From Furcasterigmium furcatum (taxonomy: Eukaryota > Ascomycota > Sordariomycetes > Glomerellales > Plectosphaerellaceae), in the NCBI GenBank assembly GCA_001599815.1, contig BCIA01000004.1, positions 374,862-438,861 of the forward strand: a DNA stretch of 64,000 nt, in the 5' to 3' direction. Below the pieces are notes generated by a model. That model saw only the letters and a program-made list of their open reading frames with translations, was not told where the DNA came from and ran no database searches. The position numbers and the translations under genes were made by a program. The stretch's first letter is position 1; each line of letters starts with the position of its first letter. Shown here piece after piece: positions 44,991-56,386 of the stretch.

Positions 44991-47921
44991 AGTGTATGTG
45001 GTGACGCTGGCAGCGACCATCACGATCGTGCGCCTGGCAACACTCAGTTGGGATGTGAGAATCTTCCGCCTCTCAGCGTTCTCAGGTCTCCTCAGAATCA
45101 TCTCGCTGGCTGACCTGGTGAATTTTCGAGGCGATATTGCTCGCGTCTTTTGTACTATTAATATGACCGGCTTGGTACTTATATAATAAATGTGCCTCGG
45201 TAGTCGGTGACTGTGTCTAGAACATCATGTACAATGACATTTACACATTATTCTTCTCTTTTCGATGCTCTCGTCTTGAGCTTCGCTCTTGTCCCACGTT
45301 GCGTTTGACGACGCCGTAAATGTGGTATGAATAATTGAATGCTTCACATGCCCTTCTCGTGATGATGCACCGACCGCCGTCAGCGACATATGGGAAGATG
45401 TAGCCAAGGTCATGGCGAGGGTTGAGGAGTACCAGGTGCCCCGACCGGCTCATTTCTTCCAGGGCTGCGATGCGCTCACCACGTCGCCAGAGGGTCGCAT
45501 CACGTAGTACATGTACCGGGAGGTACGTATGTTCGCAGCCAACGCCACGATTTGAATGTACAGGAAAGTCAACTTGAACTGACCTTGAAGAACTTGTTCT
45601 GCAGATCGGTCTCGTCCATCAGGCCCCTCTCGTATCCCTGTTCCTGGTTGGCAGCGGACGCTCCTCCGTCTTCCTTGACCGGTTGCCAGTCCACAGCTTT
45701 GCCTCAGAGTAAGGCTGAAAAACGAGGCTCGGGAATCGCATCGGGGCTGAAAGGGGTAAACCGCAGTTGACCGCCGGTGTGCAGCTAGGCGGTAGCTCCC
45801 GAATTAGTGTCTCGATCGGCTGTGGTAGCAAGGCACTAGTGGGCGGAGATGCTGAATCCAGGACCCTTCTGGCTTCGGTGTTTAGACATCCCCGGGCCCC
45901 GCGGGCACCTTTGAGCGGGAACGGAATTTACTGTGGCGAAAGAAGTCGCGGTGTTTGGATTCCCCTGGTTTTGGTCTGATTTTCGGCAGACGACGGATTC
46001 TAGGCACGGCTCAGCTCCACGGCAGATCGCCCGCCGCCATTGGGAGAACGGGAAGATGTGGTCCAGGAGGGCATCGGGGACCTGGCAGACTTGCCAAAGG
46101 AACTCGCTAATCAATTGTTGAGGGCTGGATGGTGAGTCAGCACCGATAAGCCATCGAGGCAGCCGGATCATCTATCGCGACAATTCATGATGGTGTGTGC
46201 CTGGCTGACGTACGCTGTAGCTGGCATGTGAAATGCATGCCAGCGTTGCGCGACCGTGAGACGCAGGTGGGGGATCATCGGCGGCTCAGGGGCAGCGTCA
46301 CGCTGAAGGGCCAGGGCCGACAGGGGTGTTGAGGTGATGGCGGGCGGTGGTTGGTTGCGGATAGGGGATCGTTGGGAGGTGTGGCAGCCAAGGGACTTGC
46401 GCACGTCATGCTCGCGCGATTGCGACGCAACCCAACGCAACGACCGCATCGCATCGTATGGCTGAGCGGTGGTGATTGCTCATCGATCGGATGCTCCTAG
46501 AGGGCCGGGCTGGCGCCGATGCTGACGCCGCAACGCCGGCGGCGCTCGCGGCGGTGGCAGGGAGCGAACAGTCGAGAGCTGAGAGCTGAGAGCCTCGTAT
46601 TGCAACTTGGGCAGCAAGAGCACGCGATACAGCTTGCGCAAGTGATTCGTCAGGGCGATGGAGTTTCCTCGGGCCCAATGCGGCTCTGGCCAGGGCAGAG
46701 TTTGTTTCGAGAGCCCAGCAGTTCCAGAAGGAGAGATCCGAGATAGCGCCCCGATCACCGGATGGTTCATGTCCGTGGGCTTCGGGACCTTATCGAGGGC
46801 CCGTGTTGGCGGTCCCAAGGGTTCTAGGCGTTCCTCGCCACGAGCTAGAGCGGCAGATGGAGCTCATCATTTCGGATGCCCTGCGCGGTACGAGAGGAAG
46901 GGTGAGCGAGTGAGTCAAGATGAGGCCCGTGGTGGTGGTGTTTTGTTTTGGGCTTGCTTCGGAGGCGGCCAGGGGCGATGAGGCGATGCTGAAGCGAAAA
47001 GTTCAGCGCTCAATCAGCGCTGCCCGCCTCAATTTGTCAGATCACCAAGACCTGCCACGGCATCAGCACAACAGCGGAAGCAGGGAGGAGCGACTGAAGA
47101 GGACGTCACACTGCCGCAAGCCCCCCACCAAGTTGCCTAACAGCGGAGCCTCATATTCAGCGTCTCTCCCGTAGGCGAAGTCTCTGATCGGTGATAACGG
47201 TGGACCCTGAGGAATTTAGCGCCCCGGTTTTTGCGTTTTTCGTCGCCCCCGCGGTGGACCAACCGAAGATAGCAACTTCTCCTCCGCCGGACTCTGACCC
47301 TGACTCTTGAGGCTCATCCACCACCAAGGCCGCCCGCCGCAACAGGAATCCAACATCTTTTCCCGGGACCCGCCCGGCTGCCCGGATGAACGAACCTGGA
47401 TCTCCGGTGAAGGGACTTGTCCCGCAGCTGGAATCCCTGTTATTGAACGGGTACCAACACCAGGGCGAGATGTCGACCAGCCCTTTCTCCCCGCCGCCGA
47501 GGCCACCGCCCAGCTTCCTCTTTCCTCTCACCTACTCTTCCTCCATCTCATTCTTCTCTTCTCCTCCTCCTTCCCTCCTCTTCTACCAAGACAACCTCGC
47601 CCCTTCCCTCACAGCAGACTCTGCACCCGGTCTCTCCTCCTTCAACATGCCCGTGGTCGTTCCAAAGCCTCAATGCTTCAAGGTTTCCTGAGCATCATTC
47701 GACGGCATTGAAGTCCACCCCACCACATATATCTGAACCTCCGGCTGGAGGTCCGTATCGAATAACCACAGGCACTTCTTCCGACGGAGCCTGTCTGTTC
47801 ATTGTTACCTGTACATATCGGTTGAAACAACACCGAATCGCTCCCTGAAGCGCCAGGTCGCCAACATCCTCACCATCTTCCGACCCGCCGCGGTCGCAAC
47901 TCTCACTTCCAAGCCCCCGAA
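44991..47921. other. Long intergenic region and leader
   Basis: No gene supported in 2.9 kb; frames at 46480-46818 and elsewhere look random. The last part has a pyrimidine-rich tract (47511-47586), as in many strongly expressed fungal promoters, upstream of the ThrE-like gene. Confidence 0.5.
47511..47586 (+). promoter_or_regulatory. Pyrimidine-rich (CT) promoter/leader tract
   Basis: Almost only C and T over about 75 bp, 336-411 nt before the ATG at 47922. CT tracts near transcription starts are a known feature of filamentous-fungal promoters. Confidence 0.5.
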
Positions 47922-50759
47922 ATGTCGGGCTCCAACCAGGACTCGGGCGGTCATATCACCAGAGACTTGAGCCCCGGACCCAGTCCCTCTGCTGGCCAGC
48001 ACCTCGACCCGGACGCTTACCCCAGGAAGGAGAAGAAGCGTGTCGGCTTCTCTGGCGGAGGTAGCAATAGGGCAAGCGGCGCCGTCGAGGATGACTATTT
48101 CTCGCCGTATCAGACCCCAACACCCGAGTTCCAAGGCACCCCTCAGCCTCCCAGCGATGGTCTCGATAACGGCCCTGAGCCCGCCGAGCTGCGTCGGGCC
48201 CTGACTAGAATTCTCATCACCGAGGCCGACGGTCACCAAACCACCGTGTCTCCCCCCAGCCGCCCGCGCCCTGCCCTTCGGCGCAACACTAGTTATGACG
48301 CGCCCCAGGAGCGCGAGCAGGCGGACCTTGCAGAGAGACGAGCCACCGAGCGGCAGCAACGCTCAGGCGCAGCCGCCAGAGAACGTGCAGACCGCCTCGC
48401 TGTTCGTGTCGAGACCTACTCGGCCCCGACGTCCCGACGCGGGTCCAACGAGATGGCCCATCGCCCGTCCCTCCCCTCGGACACGGACGCGGCGGATGAC
48501 GACGATGCGGACGACGAGGCTGTCGCTACGGGTGCACGTCATCGGGATCAAATGGATGATTCCCAGCAAATTCGCTCTCGGACGATCAAGACGCAACGAC
48601 ACGCGGAGAACCTCGTTCGGTCTCATACGAGACGTGCCGCCAACCGGGAGTCCACGACGGACGAGAGCCCGAAAAGCGAAGAGGGTGCCCCCTCCAGGCC
48701 TGGGACCCCGACGAACGAGCAGGCATACATCCACGACTATGTGCCTCGACCGCAACGGTACCGGGGTGGCATTTTGTCTAACCTGCTGTCGCTGTACAGT
48801 GAAGCCACAGACAGTAGGGATAACAGCGGTCGGAGCACGCCGGCAACTGCCACTCCCAACCCGTCGCCGCCACACTCGAGGTCGTCGTCGAGGCCACCAT
48901 CGGCACCATCGTCCGTTCCAGGGACCCCAAAGCATGGCAGGACCGGCAGTGGCTTCTTCGGGTATCACCAAAAGTCCGGCTCTCGCTCGTCCCTCGCCCT
49001 GACGGAGCTGATGAAGTCCACGTCGACACTCATAGCTCCAGGGTCCAGTGGCATGTCCGGCGGTCTTTCCGAGAAGCTCAAGAAGGAGGGCGTTCCCAAG
49101 GAGAAGAAACGCAAATCTGGCACTTGGGGTAGCGCATCCCCCACCAAAGAAAAGAAGCAGAAGGAGCAAATTCGCATCACCAAGCACATCGCCGACATTC
49201 TTTCTCGCCACAAGTACCTGGAGATGCTCTGCCGAGCACTTATGAGGTACGGCGCTCCTACCCATCGGCTCGAGGAGTACATGGCCATGTCGGCTCGCAC
49301 CCTGGGCATCGACGGGCAGTTCCTCTACATACCGGGCTGCATGATCATCAGCTTCGACGACAGCACCACACACACTACCGAGATCAAAATCGTCCGAGAG
49401 CCCGCCGGTGTCGACTTGGGCAAGCTTAGGGACGTCCATGAGCTGTACAAGCAGGTCGTTCACGATAGGATGGGAGCCGACGCGGGCACGGCGAGGCTCA
49501 TCGCGATCATGGCCCGGGATCCCAAATTCAACAACTGGTGGCGCGTGCCCATGTACGGCTTGGCCAGCGCCTGTGTTGCCCCATTTGCCTTCCAGGGTCG
49601 ATTCATCGATTTGCCCATCGCCTTCGTCCTGGGGTGCGTCCTCGGGTTTCTCCACCTCTTCGTTGCTGCGAGCAACGGCATGTACGCCAAGGTCTTCGAG
49701 ATCACAGCTGTCATCATCACTTCATTCCTGGCGAGGGCGTTTGGGTCCATCAACGGCGGCGACACCTTCTGCTTCTCGGCACTGGCCCAGAGCAGCATTG
49801 CCCTCATTCTCCCCGGCTACATGTTTCTGTGTAGTGCCTTGGAACTGCAGAGCCAGAACCTGATCGCCGGCAGCGTCCGCATGGTCTATGCCATGATTTA
49901 CACCTTGTTCCTCGGCTACGCGATCACAATTGGTACGGTGCTGTACGGCCTCATTGATCGACAGGCGACCTCGGCCACGTCGTGTCAAGCACCCCTCGAC
50001 CGCGACTGGCATATGCTCTTCGTGCCGGCATTTACGCTCTGCCTGTGCATGATCAACCAGGCCAAGTGGAAGCAGATGCCCGTCATGCTCGTCATTTCGA
50101 TGGTCGGTTTTGTCGTTAACAGCTACTCTGCCGACTTCTTCCAGCCGTCTGGCCAGACACATCTCGCCAACATGCTGGGCGCCTTTGCAATCGGCATCTT
50201 GGCCAACCTTTACTCTCGACTTGGCCCGTACTTTGGCGATTTCTGGAACTGGATGGTCGACCAGTACCATTCGAAGGTGGCTCCGAAGGTCTCTCGTTTC
50301 GGTCGCGGCATCAGGATGCAGAGATCCCACGCTCAGTACCACCACCAGTCCCCCCTCGACGTGGAATCACGACCCTGCTCTCCCACCTCGCCTCCCGATG
50401 CCGACCAGGAAAAGCCCAAGCCCTCCAGCTCGTCCGACGGCAAGGCAGTTAGTTACGGACTCGCCGCGGCAGCTATGCTTCCCGCAATATTTGTGCAGGT
50501 TCCTAGTGGCCTTGCGGCTAGCGGATCGCTGCTGGCCGGACTGAACTCTGCGGACTCCATCATCAAGGGAATTAATGGGACCTTCACGGAGTCTGAGCTC
50601 GATACCGAGCACCTGGACCTCAACAACTCAGCCTTTTCCGTTCTTCTCGCCATGCTACAAGTCGCGATCGGCGTCACAGTCGGTCTGTTCCTCAGCGCCC
50701 TCATCATTTACCCCACGGGCAAGACGCGCAGCAGCCGTAGTGGCCTGCTCAGCTTCTAA
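47922..50759 (+). CDS. ThrE/Prm10-like (DUF1212) membrane protein
   Basis: Intronless, 945 residues. The N-terminal half (about 1-430) is disordered and rich in Ser, Pro, Arg and Asp/Glu. The C-terminal half has the DUF1212 (threonine/serine exporter) domain, starting with ILSRHKYLEMLCRALMRYGA, PTHRLEEYMAMSARTLG and GCMIISFDDSTTHT. Multiple membrane helices follow (WWRVPMYGLASACVAPFAF, IDLPIAFVLGCVLGFLHL, SIALILPGYMFLCSALEL and others). The final third corresponds to the second (ThrE_2/DUF3815) helix bundle, ending near VGLFLSALIIYPTGK. Yeast relatives include pheromone-regulated Prm10 and Yjl107c, whose function is not well known; export of amino acids or other small metabolites is inferred. 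The first ATG of the open frame is used. Confidence 0.92.
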   Translation: MSGSNQDSGGHITRDLSPGPSPSAGQHLDPDAYPRKEKKRVGFSGGGSNRASGAVEDDYFSPYQTPTPEFQGTPQPPSDGLDNGPEPAELRRALTRILITEADGHQTTVSPPSRPRPALRRNTSYDAPQEREQADLAERRATERQQRSGAAARERADRLAVRVETYSAPTSRRGSNEMAHRPSLPSDTDAADDDDADDEAVATGARHRDQMDDSQQIRSRTIKTQRHAENLVRSHTRRAANRESTTDESPKSEEGAPSRPGTPTNEQAYIHDYVPRPQRYRGGILSNLLSLYSEATDSRDNSGRSTPATATPNPSPPHSRSSSRPPSAPSSVPGTPKHGRTGSGFFGYHQKSGSRSSLALTELMKSTSTLIAPGSSGMSGGLSEKLKKEGVPKEKKRKSGTWGSASPTKEKKQKEQIRITKHIADILSRHKYLEMLCRALMRYGAPTHRLEEYMAMSARTLGIDGQFLYIPGCMIISFDDSTTHTTEIKIVREPAGVDLGKLRDVHELYKQVVHDRMGADAGTARLIAIMARDPKFNNWWRVPMYGLASACVAPFAFQGRFIDLPIAFVLGCVLGFLHLFVAASNGMYAKVFEITAVIITSFLARAFGSINGGDTFCFSALAQSSIALILPGYMFLCSALELQSQNLIAGSVRMVYAMIYTLFLGYAITIGTVLYGLIDRQATSATSCQAPLDRDWHMLFVPAFTLCLCMINQAKWKQMPVMLVISMVGFVVNSYSADFFQPSGQTHLANMLGAFAIGILANLYSRLGPYFGDFWNWMVDQYHSKVAPKVSRFGRGIRMQRSHAQYHHQSPLDVESRPCSPTSPPDADQEKPKPSSSSDGKAVSYGLAAAAMLPAIFVQVPSGLAASGSLLAGLNSADSIIKGINGTFTESELDTEHLDLNNSAFSVLLAMLQVAIGVTVGLFLSALIIYPTGKTRSSRSGLLSF

Positions 50760-51466
50760 GAAGGGGGCACGGACATGTCGCAACGGTCTACTTGGTTGGC
50801 AGTGGAAAGAGAACGGCACAGGCACCGGGACGAGCGCCGGCTGACCTTGCTTTATTAATCGTTGGGGGACCGCAAGAGCATTGTTGACATGGCGGTTACT
50901 TTTGTTTCAACGCGTAGGTGTTTGGGATTATACGGCGTTATTAATAGCATCATTAGCGCTTGAATACACTGTCTGATCAATTTTCGAACGAGAGACCGAG
51001 TCGATGATCGGGAGAGTGCCGTGCAAGCCAAGATGTGAGGCGTTTGGGTCAGCGCCCTACCACGTGCGGTTGTTGCAAGTCCAGACCTCGACATTTCATG
51101 CATCAGAGTGGGCATCGTGCGATTTTGCCACGCTTGGTCGAAGACATGTAGACACCAACGGGTGGCGTTTTGATGCTTCTGCGGCTCAAGGTTCTCTACG
51201 CAGTGTTCATATCAAATACACGTCTCGCGCGTCACTTCCCTCCGCCAGCTCCCCTTTCATCAGATTGACGCCTCCGACAGGAAGCTGGGGTTACTGGGGC
51301 GAATGTCCGATTGGATCTTCCTCCAAATCACTGCATACGAGAATGCCCCGGCACGGGTGCGGACTTAAGAAGCTGCCGAGATCCCGCCAAGTTTCCGGGT
51401 ACCTTTTCTGCCATCAATCTTCAACCGGTCTGAGCACAAGTAGACAAGCCAAATGGAATGAATTTA
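50760..51466. other. Intergenic, no gene recognised
   Basis: Convergent 3' region between the ThrE-like gene and a small minus-strand gene. A long plus-strand frame (51004-51690) overlaps the latter in antisense and has no support. Confidence 0.5.
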
Positions 51467-51888
51467 TTACGGTCTTTCTGAGTGGCTTCTTTCCTCCACG
51501 TAATTCATACGCTCCACGGCGGGCGCCCCTCTCGCGATCTTCCGGCCAGCTTCTCTACCATGGTGTTCATCAACTACATCGCCATCTATCTCGAAGTGAT
51601 ATCCTTTGTCTTCTTCGAGCTCGCGTCTCTTGCTACGCCGGTGTAGAAAGAACAACAGCGACGGTAAGACGACGGCGAGCACAGCACTAAGAGACTGGAT
51701 CAGTTTTCTCCAGAGCAACAATGAGTTGAGACAGCCAGGACATACAGTGTGATGCCAATGATCATGCCCGTATTTTTCTTGGTGTCCACAGGCTTTTCCC
51801 GTGGTTCCAGATGTTGCCGAACCGCAATGTCGGAAAGCCGGGACGATGCATGAGCAGCCACCGAGAGCATCTCAGCCAAGACGACCAT
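51467..51888 (-). CDS. Small single-pass membrane protein, 120 aa
   Basis: Two exons (51888-51746 and 51686-51467) joined by a 59-nt intron; the sum is divisible by three. Splicing creates one uninterrupted hydrophobic helix (GMIIGITLAVLAVVLPSLLF) followed by a basic stop-transfer HRRSKRR and a charged cytosolic-type tail with EEDKGYHFEIDGD. The residues before the helix are polar. Fungi encode many such short one-helix proteins of unknown role. The helix reconstructed across the splice site is the main support; neither exon alone makes sense. Confidence 0.65.
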
Positions 51889-52373
51889 GGTGAGAAGTGG
51901 GGTTTGTCGGGAATGTGAATGGTATTGTTACTGGCGTATCCGGGAAAGAAAGAAAGAAAGAAACCGAGAAGCGGATGTCACATGCAAGTCTGCCCGTCGA
52001 ATTCGAGAATGAGTGGCGCGTAAGTACTCCTACAAAATGTCCAGCGAGCGACCAGAAGGAACGAAATAGGAAGAGGAAAGAAGTAATCTCTTGATGGCAC
52101 TGTCGACGTCTGAAGTACGAGAATGGCCCTTTGGCAGCACGTTTGACCCCTGAACTAGGGTCCTCCGCGGACGGCCGAGCACAGCCCCGTTCTGGCCTGC
52201 CTGGGAAGGCCAGCTGAAGGGATTTCTCCGCCATAGAGACGGTGCCTTGGAGGCTCCGAAGGTCCGCAACTTTGCACCGCCCCAAAAGTCAACGACATTT
52301 AGGTACCCCTTTTGAATTAAAATTCCGATTTTCTTATACAATGACCAAGCCCCCTCTCGGCATATTACGCAGA
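51889..52373. other. Intergenic, no gene recognised
   Basis: Includes a short GAAA microsatellite at about 51945-51963. Otherwise promoter of the small gene and 3' side of the APC permease. Confidence 0.5.
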
Positions 52374-54487
52374 CTACGCAGCAGGAGACTCACGCTTCGC
52401 GATAGATCCTGCGCTCTTCCCCGTCATGCTACCAGCTTCAGCATCGTTTTCGGCCTCGGCCACGGTGATGGGGAGGTCCCGGCCGAGGATGATGTCAAAC
52501 TTGGGCCCGTTGTATGCCTTGCGCTTATTTAGCCAAAGGCCGGTGACGAAGACGACAAAGATTCCCACGACGGCGATGACGTAGTCTTGAGCAGTGTTAG
52601 CATCTTGCCTGAACCCTTGCGTGCTTTTCCGCATCGCGAGATTGGCTGTGAGGGCAAGCTACTTACTCATAGTGGACACATCGACTGGGATTGCGGGCGG
52701 GAAGCAGTAGAACTGGCCATCGTCAGCTGGCCGTTGGTCTCGAGTGACTGAGTGAGGACAACTTACTACCGAGGTCACCGCCACGAAAAGCACCGAAACC
52801 CAGTTCACGACGTAGCCGAAGATGCCGCTACCGAGCGTGAACTCGGGTGGGTTGTCGGTGATGAAGCTCCTCCCGCGAATAAGGAGGATGAGCACGGGCG
52901 CGGCGTAGGAGAGGTTGAGGAAGAGGGTGCAGCTCGCAATGTATGCATTGAACGCGACCTCGGGGCCTGTGAACGTTAGATCTTGTTCCGGTTGTCCTTG
53001 ACAGGAACTCACCGAGGTACAGGAGACCGAAGAGCAGGTTGAAGATGGCCTGCAGCACAATAGCCCGGACGGGGACATTGAGCTTCGGGTGCAGGTGCGA
53101 GAAGCTACTCTTGTCAGGGTCATCCGCAGCATCATCAGGGGGTCCGGCGGCACTCACTACCGAGCAAATGGCGTGCCGTTGTCTCTCGCCATGGCCCACA
53201 GCAGCCGGCTTCCGGAGGTGACGCAGCCATTGGCGCCGTTGACAAAACACAGGGCCACGGCGACGCTGATGACTGTGCCGGCGACGTGGCTCTTCGTGGC
53301 TTGGACGACCATGGCAGTCAGGGGGCTTTGGGTGGGCGAGCTGAGGAGCGCGTCCATGTCGACGGCGCAGAACAGCATAACCAGGATGAAGGCGATGCCG
53401 CTGGGCTTTCTGTCAGATCAAGAGATGGACTCGAAGGACGGGGAACGCACGTCACGCCGCCAACGAGCACGGCGGCCACCATTGCCTGGGGCGCGTCGCG
53501 CGTCGGACGGGGCATCTCCTCGACCATGTGCGCGACCGCGTCGTAGCCGATGAAGGCGAGCGCGGACTGCAGCAGGCCGAGCATCCAGGCGGTGCCGTCG
53601 CTCCAGCCGGTGGTGTTGGAGAAGTTGGTGAAGACAAACTCGGCGTCGGTCTTGGGGGAGGTGGCGAGCAGGACGACGCTGATGGTCACGACGCTGAGTA
53701 TGGACCAGTACACTGGATCGTCAGCAGGCGTGCGCGGGAATACAGGGCTAGGAACGAGCGATGAGGCTTACAGGCACCCTCATTCCAGCGGTTCAAGATG
53801 GGGTAGGCGAAGATATTGAGGAAGACGCCGATGATAGAAACGGCGACGAACATGAGGTACGTCCCCCATTTGGTAATCTCGTAGGTGCCCTGGGAGCCGG
53901 CGACGGCGGCGGCAGCAAGGAATCTGGCTTCACGGGCGTTAACGAGTGTCTCAGACACGGCCCGGGACTCACGGATACATGCCTCCAAAGTAGGCGGCCG
54001 TGGTGTTGAGCGTCAGCCATCCGGCAATGTTGATCCACCCGACCAGGAAGCTCTATCAGCCCACGTCAGTCAGCGATGGATTCCTCTCCAGGGGGGCAGC
54101 CTTGGCTCAGGGCTGGGGTTACCATCGAGCTTCGCCACTTCTTCGTGCACAGGGCGAACGAGTAGTGGTACTGGCCGCCGGCGGTGGGCCAGACGGAAGC
54201 CAGCTCGCCGACGCTGGCACTCAGGCAGACGTTGCAGATGACGCAGAATATGAACCCGTAGACAAACGAGACGGAGCCGCCCGAGGGCATGATGAGGCCG
54301 ATGGAGCCGGCGAGGGAGATCCAGGTGCTGCGGGCGTCAGTCGTGAACGAGACAGCGTATAGAGGCACCCTGAGGAGGAGTGGCGAGGACGGACGTACTT
54401 GAGGATAGCAAAAGCCATTCCGACCATGGTAATTTTGGAGAAGCGCTTCTGGAGGTGGCCCTCCTGGGCGCCAGATTGAGCGGCCAT
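52374..54487 (-). CDS. APC permease, GABA/choline-type
   Basis: Amino-acid/polyamine/choline transporter of the fungal ACT/GABA-permease group, 530 residues. Ten exons: 54487-54399, 54327-54123, 54052-53973, 53923-53772, 53712-53451, 53409-53158, 53107-53013, 52966-52767, 52712-52667, 52585-52374; the sum is a multiple of three. Motifs: LQKRFSKITMVGMAFAILN at helix 1, MPSGGSVSFVYGFIF, GELASVWPTAGGQYHYSFAL, SFLVGWINIAGWLTLNTTA, ALAFIGYDAVAHMVEEMPRP with the conserved Glu pair, and SRLLWAMARDNGTPFARYF. The tail is hydrophilic and acidic. Uptake of GABA, choline or a similar nitrogen compound is inferred. It is next to a nitrilase-fold hydrolase on the same strand and a divergent regulator. Confidence 0.93.
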
Positions 54488-55027
54488 GATGATGGATGTG
54501 AGAATGTCAAGACCCAGACGTGAATCGTGACAGGGAGAAGTCAGGAGCTGATCGATGGTCGGGTGGCCTGGACATGCTCGAGATATAGCCCGTCCGCATC
54601 CCCCGGCTGTGGGTGTAAGAAGGGAGGATCCGGCGAGAGGGTCAGATGTTTGGCAGGTAATCCGGGGTACGCATGATAGCCTGCGCGAGTTCGCAGTCAT
54701 CATGAATCGTAATTCAGTGGGGAGTTGATCTAAACTCGATGTGGTAATGTTAGGCAAAGGATCGGATACGCTTCGCTTTGTTATCTGGCGGTGGTGTGGG
54801 TGTGGGGTCAAGAACCTCGCGATCCGAATGATGGGCAGACCACATCGCCGAAAGTCGTGACCAGTACGGCCATACTTGTTGGCCATTTCATGGAGATTAA
54901 TGATGCGCATAACGTCTCGTCGAGGTACTGCCGCAGAGCCAATCACTTCCCGATCATAGCAGGTACAGCTTGTCATATTGAATTGGTCAATCCCGTTTGG
55001 AGATCTGGTGCACGCCATGTTCCCTCG
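54488..55027. other. Spacer between permease and hydrolase
   Basis: Promoter of the permease (minus strand), about 540 bp; no coding exon recognised. Confidence 0.5.
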
Positions 55028-56031
55028 CTACAGCTGCGCAGTTATCCTCTCCTTCACGTACCCGTAATGCCAGTCTTCCCTTCCCAAGTCCCTGCGGATC
55101 TGGTAGTTTCGCTCCGCAATGTCCACCAGCCGCATGTCTACCTCGACCAGCCGCGTCTCCTCGCGGCCGTCCTCGAAACTCCCCTCGACGCGACCGACGA
55201 CGGGCATGGCCACCTGGCTGCACCCGAAGAACCCGTCATCCTCCGGCCCGCCGGCGTTGCAGAACACCACGGCCGCCGTGCTCTCGAACGCCCGCGCCAC
55301 CAGCGCCGACTGCACGAACGTCCTCTCGCACTGCGGGTTGCGCGCCAGCCCGTCGGGAGACATGTCCCGCAGCGTCCAGTACGAGGGCATGATGATGATC
55401 TTGGCGCCCCCGCGGACGAGCGCCCGGAAGGCCTCGGGGAATGCCAGGTCCCAGCACACGAGTATCCCGACGGGGCCGAGGGGGGTGTCGAAGACCTGGT
55501 GAGGGTTGGGAGTTGTCCTGGCAGCGACAGAAGACGTGAGGTGGTGACGCTCGGGGATCCAGAGGTTTGTTTTGGTGTATGTGCCCAGGACATTGCCGTC
55601 GTGGTCGATGAAGCAAGATGTGTTGAGGAGCGCGGGCCTCGTACAGCCCGGTGCGAGGGGCGCCTTGGAGACCGTCGTCCCCGGACAGATGTTGATGTGC
55701 AGCTCAGCGGCCAAGTCGGCGTAGCGCTGCTGATATGCCTGCGCCTCAACTTCTGCGAGGGCAAAGGAGGGTTCCTGGGGCTCCCAGCCGGTCAGATGGT
55801 ACTCCGGGAGAACGGCGAGTGATGCACCCTGCGCGGCGGCGCGGCGGATCTGCCCGGCGGCATATGTGAAGTTGCGCTCTGCGTCGAGGGGCTGCGAGGG
55901 TTAGAACACTCATCTCACTGGAAGTCAGATTGCAGCAGAGTCGTCAATACCTTGGGATGGAACTGAACAAGAGCGACCTTGAAGGCCGGTAGAGGTCCCG
56001 TTGTGGCGGCCATCATCACGGCTGTGGGCAT
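55028..56031 (-). CDS. Nitrilase-fold (carbon-nitrogen) hydrolase
   Basis: CN-hydrolase family, 314 residues, exons 56031-55951 and 55891-55028. The Glu-Lys-Cys triad is complete: Glu57 in AVLPEYHLTGW, Lys134 in GTYTKTNLW and Cys173 in VGILVCWDLAFPEAFR. Family length and order of motifs are normal; it ends with YGYVKERITAQL, no peroxisomal signal. Two more in-frame ATGs (56016, 56013) are possible starts. The motifs fit aliphatic amidase, carbamoyl-amide or omega-amidase branches rather than a true nitrilase, but substrate is open. Release of ammonia from an amide taken up by the adjacent permease is a reasonable inference. It shares a 355-bp divergent promoter with the Zn2Cys6 regulator. Confidence 0.92.
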
Positions 56032-56386
56032 GAATGAAGTTTGAACAGCTGCCAAGTGCTGTCTCGCGAAGAGGCGGCTCTCAACGCATCAGATGGCCCG
56101 GGCAAAAGCCGGCGAGCCATCATTGAATTGACACATAGAATCTTGATTCCGGTGATGTTTGGAGAAGGATCGCATTCCCTCTTTGGGAAAAGCATCGGAT
56201 CATGTTGTGGAGCCGAGCGATAAGCCCCGCTCAGGCCCGTGCAGCCCCACTTACCCCGGCCCAGAGACGGGGTCGGACCCAGACCACCAGCAGACGGAAC
56301 TTGGAAGATTCAACTTTCTCCTCATGCTGTCTAACTCAGTGTCCCTCAGGCATCATTGGCGTACCCGCTCCATCGACCACGCCCAG
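56032..56386. promoter_or_regulatory. Divergent promoter (hydrolase / regulator)
   Basis: 355 bp between two divergent starts. It contains several CGG/CCG triplets, including the inverted pair CCCCG and CGGGG separated by nine bases (near 56255-56273), and a CGG-N14-CCG arrangement near 56189-56208. These could be Zn2Cys6 binding sites; not tested. Confidence 0.4.

Noticed and set aside
46480..46818. 112-codon minus-strand frame upstream of the ThrE-like gene
   Set aside because: No support from composition, splicing or motifs.
48363..49655. 430-codon minus-strand frame antisense to the ThrE-like gene
   Set aside because: Low-complexity, Arg/Gly-rich translation with no domain; shadow of the plus-strand gene.
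54791..55822. 343-codon plus-strand frame antisense to the nitrilase-fold gene
   Set aside because: The complete Glu-Lys-Cys triad is on the minus strand; this frame has no recognised motif.
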